64,000 nt of DNA from [Clostridium] aminophilum (GTDB lineage: Bacteria; Bacillota; Clostridia; Lachnospirales; Lachnospiraceae), in contig NZ_FOIL01000007.1 in the NCBI RefSeq assembly GCF_900101295.1, forward strand, positions 27,735 to 91,734, written 5' to 3'. The notes under the pieces were generated by a model. The model saw nothing but the letters and a program-made list of their open reading frames with translations, was not told the origin of the DNA and searched no databases. Of this stretch, positions 13,874-22,114 are shown one piece after another. A program made the translations under genes and the position numbers. Every line of letters begins with the position of its first letter. Position 1 is the stretch's first letter.

Positions 13874-14776
13874 TCATTTCGCCTGCGGAATGTCATCATA
13901 TGGGCCGTACTGTTCTTCTACCCAGGCTTTCGCGTATTCCATGAATACTTTCGCCGCTTTCGGACACATTTCCATGGACCGGGCTCCCATACCGATGGTC
14001 CGGTGAACCGGTTCGTCGAATTCCATGGATTTCAGCTGATAGGGACAACCCTCGAGCAGGATTTTCGGATTGATGCAGTATCCGAGATTCTGCTCGGCCA
14101 TCGCCAGTGCGCCGAGATCATTTTCGCAGGAATAGGCAATCTGCGGTTTGATATGGTACTTCCGGAAGATCGCGTTGGATTCGTCGTCATAGGAAAGACT
14201 GATATAGGGATATTTTCCGAGATCGCTTACCGGAAAGACATTGAGACCGGCTGCCGGATGTTCCGGGGCAAAGGATGCCATCATCGGCTCATGCATCAGC
14301 GGAATCACGTCGAGCTTACGCGTGAGCGGAAAGACGAAAAAACCGCAGTCCACATTTCCGGTCCAGGTCAGCATTTCCGCCTGCTCCCCGTTGTCACAGG
14401 TAACCTGATGAATCCGGATGTTCGGATAATCCCGGTGGAATCGGGCGATGATCTCCGGCATCCAGCGGATGGCGATGCTGTAAAACACGAGAACGCGGAT
14501 CTCGCCGGTGTCCAGATTCTTCAGATCCCGGATTTTTTCCATAAGAAGCCGTTCCGAACCGGCAAGCTGACGGATTACCGGCAGAAGCTCCCGCCCTTCG
14601 GAGGTCAGTCTTATCCCGCCGTATTCTCGGTCAAACAGACGAAGTCCGATGGTTTCCTCCATGGAGGAAATGATGTAGCTGATGCCGGCCTGCGTGTATC
14701 CCAGGCGGTCTGCCGTTTTCTTAAAGCTGCCGAGTTCTGCCGCGGCGAGAAAGACTTCCGTGTTGATTTTCTCCAT
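13874..14776 (-). CDS. LysR-family transcriptional regulator
   Basis: This 300-aa protein has an N-terminal winged HTH at about 1-60 (NTEVFLAAAELGSFKKTADRLGYTQAGISYIISSMEETIG) and a periplasmic-binding-like effector domain from about 90 to 295. ATG 14776 follows CGGAGGAACGAC; the frame extends further upstream without a better start. It is divergent from the YgjV-type gene and lies between the citrate transporter and tct regions, so control of carboxylate uptake genes is plausible but not shown. A 46-nt piece of its effector region recurs at 10021-10066. Confidence 0.93.
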   Translation of the reverse strand: MEKINTEVFLAAAELGSFKKTADRLGYTQAGISYIISSMEETIGLRLFDREYGGIRLTSEGRELLPVIRQLAGSERLLMEKIRDLKNLDTGEIRVLVFYSIAIRWMPEIIARFHRDYPNIRIHQVTCDNGEQAEMLTWTGNVDCGFFVFPLTRKLDVIPLMHEPMMASFAPEHPAAGLNVFPVSDLGKYPYISLSYDDESNAIFRKYHIKPQIAYSCENDLGALAMAEQNLGYCINPKILLEGCPYQLKSMEFDEPVHRTIGMGARSMEMCPKAAKVFMEYAKAWVEEQYGPYDDIPQAK

Positions 14777-15092
14777 GTCGTTCCTCCGTTTGATGAATGA
14801 CAGTTGGCCGTAAACGAAGAACGTTTTCGGGAAAATGAACCCGGACAACCCGTCCCGCGTTCTGAACGGCTGATGCTGAGATTTTGTATTTTTATAAAGA
14901 AGAATGGATTGATTCGGAATTGAATTAAAGAACTTCTTTAGAATTTTAAAAGAAATCCTCGTTTTACTTTAATTCCTGCCTTCATTATAATTGCTTATAG
15001 AAAAGAAGTAAACGCCCGGGCCGGAAAAGCCGATTTACAATCCTAGTTTTTTCCGTTAAGATGTTGCAGTAGTATCGAAGAAGGAGGAAGCA
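14777..15092. other. Divergent intergenic region, LysR / YgjV-type gene
   Basis: This 316-nt region has no gene. The AT-rich part around 14885-14995 probably holds both promoters. A perfect 7-1-7 palindrome lies at 14926-14940. AAGGAGGAAG is just before the ATG at 15093. Confidence 0.6.
14926..14940. promoter_or_regulatory. Candidate LysR box
   Basis: taaagaa-c-ttcttta is a perfect dyad, embedded in a longer T-N11-A pattern (attaaagaacttctttagaat). It sits about 150 nt upstream of the LysR start in the divergent spacer, where LysR regulators usually bind. Binding is inferred. Confidence 0.45.
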
Positions 15093-15614
15093 ATGAAAGC
15101 GATCATCATCGGAAATATCATTTCGTTTTTTGCCATGCTGTGTCTTGTGGCAAGCTGTTCGGCAAGAGACCGGGAAAAGATGTATCGTTTCCAATTGTAT
15201 GAAACGGTTCTCTGCACGGTTGCGTCTCTGTTTTTCGGTTCTTATTCCGGTCTGTCGACGCAGTTTATCGCTATATACCGTAACTGGAAGGTCTATAAAA
15301 AGAGATACACCTTTCTGGACATGATTCTGAGTGCCGTTCTGATCGTCATCATCGGACTGATCGTGAACAACCGAGGCCTGATCGGTCTTATTCCGATCGT
15401 CGCGACCATTGAACTCACATTGTGCAACTACTACCTGAAGAATCCGAATGCCATCCATTTCAGTATTCTTCTCAATACCGCCATGTGGATGGTGTACTCG
15501 CTTTTTATCTTTGATTTTTCATCCGTTGCGGGACAGATCATTTCCATCAGCGCAGGGATTTACAGCAGTTACCGGGTGTGGAGGAACAATAGACAAGCAA
15601 GCTTGTCTGCTTGA
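15093..15614 (+). CDS. YgjV-family inner membrane protein
   Basis: This 173-aa, very hydrophobic protein has about six membrane segments. It resembles the YgjV family: FGSYSGLSTQFIAIYRNW near the first third, then repeated helical blocks, ending ISISAGIYSSYRVWR. The family has no established function. ATG 15093 is preceded by GAAGGAGGAAGC. It is divergent from the LysR gene, which often controls such a neighbour. A strong terminator follows at 15643-15672. Confidence 0.75.
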   Translation: MKAIIIGNIISFFAMLCLVASCSARDREKMYRFQLYETVLCTVASLFFGSYSGLSTQFIAIYRNWKVYKKRYTFLDMILSAVLIVIIGLIVNNRGLIGLIPIVATIELTLCNYYLKNPNAIHFSILLNTAMWMVYSLFIFDFSSVAGQIISISAGIYSSYRVWRNNRQASLSA

Positions 15615-15642
15615 GCCTGGAGGACAAAATATGATATAATTC

Positions 15643-15672
15643 GCGGGTATGTGAGGAAATTCACATACCCGC
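15643..15672 (+). terminator. Intrinsic terminator after the YgjV-type gene
   Basis: gcgggtatgtga (15643-15654) and tcacatacccgc (15661-15672) form a perfect 12-bp stem with a 6-nt loop, followed by ATTTTT. Confidence 0.85.
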
Positions 15673-15779
15673 ATTTTTAAGCATGATTTGCAGGAAAACG
15701 CTGCCGTTGTACGCAAGATCGTATGTCTATGGCGTCTAACCCCACATGCAGATCATTTACCGAACAGAAAGGCAGTTTC

Positions 15780-16403
15780 ATGGAAATTTTACTGAAAGTA
15801 ATCCTTGTGCAGGCGATCCTGCTCATGATACAGTGTGTCCTCTACTTTGGCGTAGAGATATTTGAGGGAAAACCGCATAATGTTCTGACCCGGATCGATG
15901 ATTATCTTCCGTTTTCCCCTTGCTGGGTCTATGCCTATGTTCTCTGGTTTCCGCTGATCGCGGTATTTCCGGTCCTTACATTTTCGGCAAATACCGCGAT
16001 CTATTCGGTCTACATCACCGCCATTTTGGCAGACATTGTCATTAGTACCTTGATTTATTATGTATGGCCCACATCTTTTGATCGGCCGGTGCCGCCGGAG
16101 ACATTTACCGGTAACCTGATGAAGAAAGTTTATGAGGGAAGCTTTCGCGGTGTAAACTGCGCGCCGAGCATGCACTGCTCGATGTGCTATCTGGTCATCA
16201 TCGGCTGCGCTCTTTGTCCGGAACTTGCTGTCGGCGTACGACTGGTGTCGGTTCTTGTGGCCGCTGCCATTGTCCTCTCGACGATGTTTACAAAGCAGCA
16301 TGCGTTTGTCGACGCCGCTTCCGCTCTTCCGCTGGCGGCGCTCTGCTGGCAGATCGGTCAGCGGTTGCCGGCGCAGTGGCTTGTGAATATGGTCACGGCA
16401 TAA
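15780..16403 (+). CDS. PAP2-superfamily membrane phosphatase-like protein
   Basis: This 207-aa protein has about six hydrophobic helices. The phosphatase signature shows as APSMHCSMCYL (residues about 128-138) and FTKQHAFVDAASALPLA (about 170-186), matching the PSGH and SRxxxxxHxxxD blocks of PAP2 enzymes in a variant form. Members act on lipid phosphates or related membrane substrates. ATG 15780 follows GAAAGGCAG; the frame opens further upstream without a good ribosome binding site. It is the last plus-strand gene recognised in the window. It is convergent with tctA, 58 nt apart. Confidence 0.8.
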   Translation: MEILLKVILVQAILLMIQCVLYFGVEIFEGKPHNVLTRIDDYLPFSPCWVYAYVLWFPLIAVFPVLTFSANTAIYSVYITAILADIVISTLIYYVWPTSFDRPVPPETFTGNLMKKVYEGSFRGVNCAPSMHCSMCYLVIIGCALCPELAVGVRLVSVLVAAAIVLSTMFTKQHAFVDAASALPLAALCWQIGQRLPAQWLVNMVTA

Positions 16404-16461
16404 TCGTCATCTGTTGAAATCTGAGGAAGCAAATGAATCGCTTCTATTCTGTGTTTTTCAT

Positions 16462-17997
16462 TCAGACTGCTGCGGTTTCCCGGTAGGATGCCTTCGTTTT
16501 TCTTGTCTTCCATTTATGAACGGTCGGAACAAGCGCAAATCCCAGAATGACCAGTACAATGATCATTGATACCGGTCTGGTGAGAAAATACGCAATCAGT
16601 CCGCCTTTTGGCGCTGCCATGATCAGTGCTCTGCGGAAATTGGATTCCAGAATGTCGGCCAGAACGACACCGAGAACCAGCGGAGCCGGCTCAAATCCGG
16701 TAATCTTCATCAAATATCCAATCAGTCCGAAAATCAACATGATCAGAACTTCCGCCATACTCTTTTGAAGGGAGTAAGTACCGATGCTGGCGAGGGCAAC
16801 AATGATCGGAACCAGAATGTGGTTCGGAACCATACAGATCCGCGCCATCTGTCGTGCAAGCGCTACACCGATGACACCCATCAGCAGATTTGCAAGAAGA
16901 TAGCCGATGAAAATGGTATAGGTCGTATTGGCTTTGCTTCCGCTGAACAGACTGCTACCCGGCTGAAGTCCATGCATGATCATGGCTCCGTACAGGATCG
17001 CCGTAACCGGAGAACCCGGAATTCCAAGAGTGAACAGCGGAATCATTGCGCCGCCGCAGCAGGCATTATTGGCGGCCTCGGATGCCGCAATACCTGTCTT
17101 GGAACCGTGGCCGTATTCTTCCGGATGTTTGGAGAGCCTTTTATCGGTGGAATAACTCATCCAGGATCCGATGGATGCACCGGCAGCAGGAATAAATCCG
17201 ATGACCGAGCCAATGACCGAACTTCTCAGAATGGTCGGCAGGATCTTTCTGCCGAGTCCCTTTTCCCATCTCTTTCCGCGAAGTCCTTCCCTCGGGTCCC
17301 GAATGATGGTATTTCCTTTTCCGCTCGCGGCTTTTTCTACCAGAATCATGCACTGAGAGATAGAGAAAAGTCCAATCAGGATCGGGGTGGAATCCAGTCC
17401 GTCCTCCAGCCAGAGCTGACCGAAGGTAAATCGCGGAACGCCGGTGATTTTATCCAGACCGATACAACCGATCACAAGTCCCAAAAGTGCAGAGAAAATT
17501 CCTTTTGAACGGTTTTCACCGGTAAGGCCGGCGACGACCAAAAGTCCGAAGCAGGCCACAAGAAAATATTCCAGCGCAGAAAACATCAGGCTGACCCTGC
17601 CGAGCATCGGCGCAAAAAGAAGCAGACAGATGGCACCGATCACACCGCCGGCGGTACTGGCCACGGTGACGATCGACACGGCTTCCATGCCACACCCCTG
17701 CTCGGTCATGGCGTATCCGTCCTCGGTTGTCGCTGCGGAAGCGGACGTTCCCGGGGTGTGACAAAGTACGGCGGTGATGGATCCGCCGTATACTCCGGTG
17801 GTGTAAAGCGCGACCATCATTACCAGAGCCGCCATTGGTGACATGGTAAATGTTACCGGAATCAGCAGGGAGATTCCGACGGATGGTCCGACGCCCGGAA
17901 TGATTCCGATGATCATGCCGGAGACAACGCCGATGATAAGCGCGATCAGGACCTGCGGATCGGTGAAAGAACCGAATGCCGAAATAATGTATTCCAT
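16462..17997 (-). CDS. tctA: Tripartite tricarboxylate transporter, large permease TctA
   Basis: This 511-aa protein has about 11-12 membrane helices. GIIPGVGPSVGISLLIPVTFTM and the repeat-like IPAAGASIGSWMSY, TLGIPGSPVTAILYGAMIMHGLQPG blocks are the TctA signature. It forms the main channel subunit with TctB and takes substrate from the lipid-anchored binding protein, driven by an ion gradient. ATG 17997 follows AGAGAAAGGG. The order on the minus strand is UroD-like gene, tctC, tctB, tctA, with gaps of 16-69 nt, so one operon is likely. Confidence 0.93.
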   Translation of the reverse strand: MEYIISAFGSFTDPQVLIALIIGVVSGMIIGIIPGVGPSVGISLLIPVTFTMSPMAALVMMVALYTTGVYGGSITAVLCHTPGTSASAATTEDGYAMTEQGCGMEAVSIVTVASTAGGVIGAICLLLFAPMLGRVSLMFSALEYFLVACFGLLVVAGLTGENRSKGIFSALLGLVIGCIGLDKITGVPRFTFGQLWLEDGLDSTPILIGLFSISQCMILVEKAASGKGNTIIRDPREGLRGKRWEKGLGRKILPTILRSSVIGSVIGFIPAAGASIGSWMSYSTDKRLSKHPEEYGHGSKTGIAASEAANNACCGGAMIPLFTLGIPGSPVTAILYGAMIMHGLQPGSSLFSGSKANTTYTIFIGYLLANLLMGVIGVALARQMARICMVPNHILVPIIVALASIGTYSLQKSMAEVLIMLIFGLIGYLMKITGFEPAPLVLGVVLADILESNFRRALIMAAPKGGLIAYFLTRPVSMIIVLVILGFALVPTVHKWKTRKTKASYRETAAV

Positions 17998-18013
17998 AGT
18001 ATTTCCCTTTCTC

Positions 18014-18487
18014 TTATCGGATAAATCGGAACAGCGGTCCTGTAAGGCCGACTTTATAGATCGGCAGCTGAAGGATGACCACAAACAGAACAAAGGATGC
18101 GATCAGATAGACCGCTGTGACCAGGATGATCTGCTTTGCGGACCGTACACCCATATACCACTGGAAGACCACCATAAATACTAATGTTGCGATCCAGTAT
18201 CCGATCACTTCAAATGCGACAAAATACGCAAAAGTCAGCAAGGTAAAGGTGAGCGCAGTTTTTGTTCCACGGAACAGGCCGGATAAGGTTTCCGGTTTGT
18301 CATCCTTCTTTTCAGAGGCGGTGATCCCGTTTCGGGCAATCACGACCGAAAACGCCAGCATGGCGATTCCGAGGGATGTCGGCACAATTTTCGCCTCACC
18401 GCTGATTCCGAGGGCAAAACAGATGATCAATAGACTGACAAAGAAAAGGACGATCCCAATGTAAAAATCCGGATGTTTTGTTTTCAT
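18014..18487 (-). CDS. tctB: Tripartite tricarboxylate transporter, small permease TctB
   Basis: This 157-aa protein has four predicted membrane helices, the usual TctB topology: DFYIGIVLFFVSLLIICFAL, then a helix near 45-60, and two C-terminal helices ending QLPIYKVGLTGPLFRFIR. It is the small membrane partner of TctA. The start 18487 follows GAGGAAAGAGG. tctA starts 16 nt after its stop. Confidence 0.85.
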   Translation of the reverse strand: MKTKHPDFYIGIVLFFVSLLIICFALGISGEAKIVPTSLGIAMLAFSVVIARNGITASEKKDDKPETLSGLFRGTKTALTFTLLTFAYFVAFEVIGYWIATLVFMVVFQWYMGVRSAKQIILVTAVYLIASFVLFVVILQLPIYKVGLTGPLFRFIR

Positions 18488-18542
18488 CCTGAAACCTCTT
18501 TCCTCCCCCTGATCGTTCAGGGGGATATCTAATAATTCGATA

Positions 18543-19652
18543 TTACTTTTTCTGAAGATTCCATACGTCAAGGCGGATATCCAGCTGACTCTCCAGAGTC
18601 TTTCGGAAATCATCTCCGGTGGAAGTATCCAGTGTGATGCCCAGTTCCGACATATTCTTGATATATTCCGGATCTTCGGAGGCTAGCTGAATTGCTTTTG
18701 CCATATACTCTGCCTTTTTCGGATCTACGGTCTTCGGATAGAAGTAGCCTCTGTCGGAAAATCCGAGATATTCTTTTCCGGTAGCTTCCTTGATGGTCGG
18801 AACGTCCGGGAGCTGTTCAACTCGTTTTTCGGTAAATACCGCGATCGGCGTCATTTCATCACTGTCACCGGACAGAATATCGGAGACATTGCAGAAGTAT
18901 ACATCCGTATCTCCGGCAAGGAACATGCTCTTTCCGTCTGCGGAACCGTCGACCGGTACGACCGTGATTTTGGCGTCAAAATTCTTGTTAAACCACTCTG
19001 CAGTCGAAGCATCTCCGTCAGTGATTCCGGTGGCCTGGGCGGAGATCAGAACCGGATTACTCTTTGCATACTCAACAAAGCTTGACGCATCGGAAAAACG
19101 GTCTTCGTTTTTACGGATGACCAGAGCGTTGGCGTCGATACACTGATTTGCGATCAGCTGAAGATCATCGAGTCCGTATTCGCGCTGATTTCCTTCGTCA
19201 TACTCTCCGAATACAAAGTTGTGGTTTACCAGTCCAAGGGTGTAGCCGTCAGAGTATTTATCTGCATTTCCCAGGAGATCGGACCAGGATACCCAGCCTC
19301 CGGAACCGGTTGGATTTTCAATGACAACATTCTGTCCGGTTACTTTTGTGAGCGCGGTTGCGAGATGACGTGCGCCGATATCCGTTGCACCTCCGGCAGA
19401 AAACGGTACCTGAATCGTGATGGTCTCGCTCGGGAAGTCACCGACTTTTTCCAGCGATGATGATGTGTTTCCGGAGGAAACAGAGCTTTCTGCTGTCTTT
19501 GTTTCGGAACCGGCATTCTCGGATGCCGTGCTCTCGGAAACGGAGGCTGCCTTCGTTGTGCTTTCGGCGGCAGAATTTGCGCAAGCTGCAAGTGAAGCGC
19601 TCATAGCGCCGGCAAGAATAACTGCGGTAATGGATGATACTGTCTTTTTCAT
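18543..19652 (-). CDS. tctC: Tripartite tricarboxylate transporter substrate-binding lipoprotein TctC
   Basis: This 369-aa lipoprotein has a signal peptide ending in a lipobox with Cys24 (LAAC). A Ser/Thr/Ala/Glu-rich linker of about 50 residues follows, then the TctC/Bug fold: ETITIQVPFSAGGATDIGARHLA, GQNVVIENPTGSGGWVSW and LPDVPTIKEATGKEY. Members bind a carboxylate (citrate, tricarballylate or other acids) and deliver it to TctAB. The ligand cannot be read from sequence. ATG 19652 follows AAAGGGGAAAAC. It lies 69 nt after the UroD-family gene. Confidence 0.92.
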   Translation of the reverse strand: MKKTVSSITAVILAGAMSASLAACANSAAESTTKAASVSESTASENAGSETKTAESSVSSGNTSSSLEKVGDFPSETITIQVPFSAGGATDIGARHLATALTKVTGQNVVIENPTGSGGWVSWSDLLGNADKYSDGYTLGLVNHNFVFGEYDEGNQREYGLDDLQLIANQCIDANALVIRKNEDRFSDASSFVEYAKSNPVLISAQATGITDGDASTAEWFNKNFDAKITVVPVDGSADGKSMFLAGDTDVYFCNVSDILSGDSDEMTPIAVFTEKRVEQLPDVPTIKEATGKEYLGFSDRGYFYPKTVDPKKAEYMAKAIQLASEDPEYIKNMSELGITLDTSTGDDFRKTLESQLDIRLDVWNLQKK

Positions 19653-19721
19653 GTTTTCCCCTTTCATTCCATTAAAAAGTTTTTATATTAAGCAGGCTGA
19701 GGTTTGACCCGGTCTGCTGCA

Positions 19722-20759
19722 TTACGAAGTAATTTTCAGGATGCGCTCCTCTTCTTCCAGCGTTTTCCTGACGTAATGAAGCATTTCTTCATTGAGAGGA
19801 TAACGGATGACACACCCCGGTGTCAGGATAAGATTTTTCCCTCCGGTTATTTTGAGACATTTATAAATCTGATGGTGAATGGCGTTGAACTGACAATGGG
19901 TAATATCAAAACGTTTTAATCCGCCCATGAGACATTTTCCGGTGAACTCCAGCGTCTCATCCAACGTCGGATAAGTTTCCCATACATGCCAGTTGAATAC
20001 ATCTACCGGATAATCCTTTAGGATATTAAACATAATGTCTGTTCCATGGCAGTGAAGGGTGTTCATCCAGCCGCCGGCAGACCGTGCCGCTTCGAGAACA
20101 CGAATATCGTAGGGTTTCCCAAATTCCTCATATTCGTTTTCCTTGAGCGGTTCCGTGGCCATCTCGTTTGTATAATTACTCATCTGTGCAGCGAGAAAAA
20201 TTCCGTCGGCACCGAGATGAATGGCTTCCTTTGCGAGGTCGCAGGTTACTTCGGTAATCAGCTCCAGTGCTGCTTTGATCTCGTTTCCGTGTCCGTCATG
20301 AATATATGTGGCTGCATTTCCACCACAGAGTTTATTGACCGTCGAAATTGGACTGAAAACAGTAAAGATCACCGGCACATCGTCCTCTCCGAGACGCCGT
20401 TTGAGCATTTGCAGATAATGGAGTTCTCTTCCCAGTGCGCCCTCTTGAATGGAAGGACGGGAAAGATTCAACCAATCGGCAGCGGTGTGAACCGGTGTGC
20501 TGACAAGCTCTGCTTTTCCACCCTGCGCAACCGTGGAATAATCGATTTCTACTCCGAAATCTTCGATGGAATACATTCCGTTATTCATTGTCTTGATGAA
20601 ATCCAGATCGTATTTTTCATAAAAGGCAAGAGTTTGATCTGTAATCTGATCGGCGTCATGATCGAACTGCGGCATATGACTCCATAGACTGTACGGAGTC
20701 TTATCCGGTTTTCCACCCCGGACTGCGGTCATGATCCGCTCTTTCTTTGTCATTTCCAT
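19722..20759 (-). CDS. Uroporphyrinogen decarboxylase family protein (MtaA/CmuA-like)
   Basis: This 345-aa protein is of the UroD/MtaA superfamily: MTKKERIMTAVRGGKPDKTPYSLW at the start, HLGADGIFLAAQMSN in the barrel, and a Zn-ligand-like TLHCHGTD followed by FNWHVWET. This subgroup resembles methyltransferases more than haem-pathway UroD, and no haem or corrinoid gene is adjacent. It is the first gene of the tct operon, so it probably acts on the imported compound (inference). ATG 20759 follows AGAGGAG. Substrate is unknown. Confidence 0.8.
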   Translation of the reverse strand: MEMTKKERIMTAVRGGKPDKTPYSLWSHMPQFDHDADQITDQTLAFYEKYDLDFIKTMNNGMYSIEDFGVEIDYSTVAQGGKAELVSTPVHTAADWLNLSRPSIQEGALGRELHYLQMLKRRLGEDDVPVIFTVFSPISTVNKLCGGNAATYIHDGHGNEIKAALELITEVTCDLAKEAIHLGADGIFLAAQMSNYTNEMATEPLKENEYEEFGKPYDIRVLEAARSAGGWMNTLHCHGTDIMFNILKDYPVDVFNWHVWETYPTLDETLEFTGKCLMGGLKRFDITHCQFNAIHHQIYKCLKITGGKNLILTPGCVIRYPLNEEMLHYVRKTLEEEERILKITS

Positions 20760-20872
20760 GGTGATACTCCTCTTTGACTGATGCTGTTTTTTGCAAATGC
20801 TTGTGAAGTAAAAACAAAACATCGTTCTACTACTAAACCTATATAAATAGTATGTATATGTGAATGGTAGGA

Positions 20873-20881
20873 ATTGTATCA
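20873..20881 (-). promoter_or_regulatory. Candidate extended -10 of the tct operon promoter
   Basis: On the minus strand TGATACAAT combines a TG extension with TACAAT (5 of 6 to consensus), about 115 nt before the first ATG. No good -35 is present, which is typical for an extended -10 or activator-dependent promoter. Confidence 0.35.
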
Positions 20882-20972
20882 CAGAAATGTTTTTAAAAAA
20901 AAATACACAAAAGTTATGGAAAGATATAAAAAAATAATATATAGTCCGGATCTTAAGATAATATCAGGGGAT

Positions 20973-21011
20973 AAAAGAAGGTAGCAGGCAATTTGCCTGC
21001 TACCTTCTTTT
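20973..21011 (-). terminator. Intrinsic terminator after the HTH-protein gene
   Basis: aaaagaaggtagcaggca (20973-20990) pairs with tgcctgctaccttctttt (20994-21011), a perfect 18-bp stem with a 3-nt loop. T-runs exist on both strands. It lies downstream of the minus-strand gene ending at 21109. Confidence 0.85.
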
Positions 21012-21108
21012 ATCGGTGGAACATTTAGCAAGTGGGTTTTCGAAATTAGTGGCGTTGCTTTTTCGACATGTTTGATGATTCCGCTTAGAGTGGGCAGATT
21101 GTTACCTG

Positions 21109-21894
21109 CTACAGCCCCATCATTACCGTACGGAAAAAGTCGGACGGAACGAAATAAAGACCGTCAGTGGCTTCTTTCCGCCATGTCACAGAATGATACC
21201 ATGGCATATAGAGATCCTGCATACCGTGATGGATCGGAATGCTGACGACTTCCGACAAAAGATCGCTTACGCTATTTTTTAGGACAGTGAGATAATCGTC
21301 GAAGTCAATGGTGATGCCGGAATTTATGGGAGAGCCGCTGTTGGTGGTGTGCCAGGCCTCATCGTCAAAATGATCCATGATCACATGGTGCGGGATGAAG
21401 CAGACGGATGTCCGCTGCTCTTTCATCGAGGTACAGATCAGATCAAACAGGACTTTTTCATTTCCGTGCATTTCGCCCCGAAGGGTCCGGTAGATCTTTC
21501 TGCAGTAATCCCGGTGAGAATTATCCTGCGACCAGGTATCCGGGAGTGAATTGGGATTCAGGGCGAGCAGGTAATTCATCACCTGATCGAACCATACCGG
21601 GCCCTCCAGAAGAGGCTCTTTTTCCGCGGTCAGGCGAAGGCGGTGGTCGGGATTGGGCTCTCCGGCGGAGATCATCCAGTCTCTTCCAATCTTACGCGCA
21701 GTGCGGAAGCCTCCGCGAAGCGCTTTCTGACGGGCGGTAGCCGGAGAAAGATCATGCATTTTGGCCCAGTCTTTTAACGGGATCATATCTTCCGGAACTG
21801 CCTCCTCGATCTGCCCTCTCTCATCCAGGGTGACCGGTGATCCGGCGCTGTCCAAAAGAGAAAACAGATTTTCTGCTGTATGATTATCTCTCAT
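21109..21894 (-). CDS. Uncharacterised protein with helix-turn-helix-like segment
   Basis: I do not recognise the family of this 261-aa soluble protein. Residues about 37-75 (MIPLKDWAKMHDLSPATARQKALRGGFRTARKIGRDWMI) look like an excisionase/MerR-type DNA-binding helix-turn-helix with wing. The remaining 180 residues, with many His and Trp (FIPHHVIMDHFDDEAWH, MPWYHSVTW), form an unknown domain. ATG 21894 follows AAAAGGAGGAATC. It is a single gene with its own terminator. A DNA-binding role is inferred. Confidence 0.6.
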   Translation of the reverse strand: MRDNHTAENLFSLLDSAGSPVTLDERGQIEEAVPEDMIPLKDWAKMHDLSPATARQKALRGGFRTARKIGRDWMISAGEPNPDHRLRLTAEKEPLLEGPVWFDQVMNYLLALNPNSLPDTWSQDNSHRDYCRKIYRTLRGEMHGNEKVLFDLICTSMKEQRTSVCFIPHHVIMDHFDDEAWHTTNSGSPINSGITIDFDDYLTVLKNSVSDLLSEVVSIPIHHGMQDLYMPWYHSVTWRKEATDGLYFVPSDFFRTVMMGL

Positions 21895-22043
21895 GAAGAT
21901 TCCTCCTTTTCCTAATTTGTAACGGAAAGATTTATATCTTTATTATACTACGTTTGCGTAGCAATGCAATACTGCTCGGCATATTTTTTTATTACTTATT
22001 TTTTCGTTCCTAATAAACAAGTGTTTTGGTTCGTTATTTATGA

Positions 22044-22085
22044 AAAACCTGCCTGTACGGATGAATTCCGATACGGGCAGGTTTT
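22044..22085 (-). terminator. Intrinsic terminator after the metalloprotease gene
   Basis: aaaacctgcctgtacgga and tccgatacgggcaggtttt pair around TGAAT with one bulge. On the minus strand a T-run follows. It is 30 nt beyond the stop of the gene ending at 22115. Confidence 0.8.
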
Positions 22086-22114
22086 CTCGAGTCTAGTGGA
22101 TTTACTGGTGTAAT

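Larger units (their letters stand above)
20760..21108. other. Promoter region of the tct operon and terminator of upstream gene
   Basis: This 349-nt region has no gene. It contains an AT-rich stretch (about 20800-20945) with the candidate promoter of the minus-strand tct operon, and the terminator at 20973-21011. I saw no riboswitch-like conserved fold. Confidence 0.55.

Noticed and set aside
20760..21108. Riboswitch or T-box upstream of the tct operon
   Set aside because: The region is AT-rich with one terminator belonging to the previous gene; no conserved riboswitch core was recognised.
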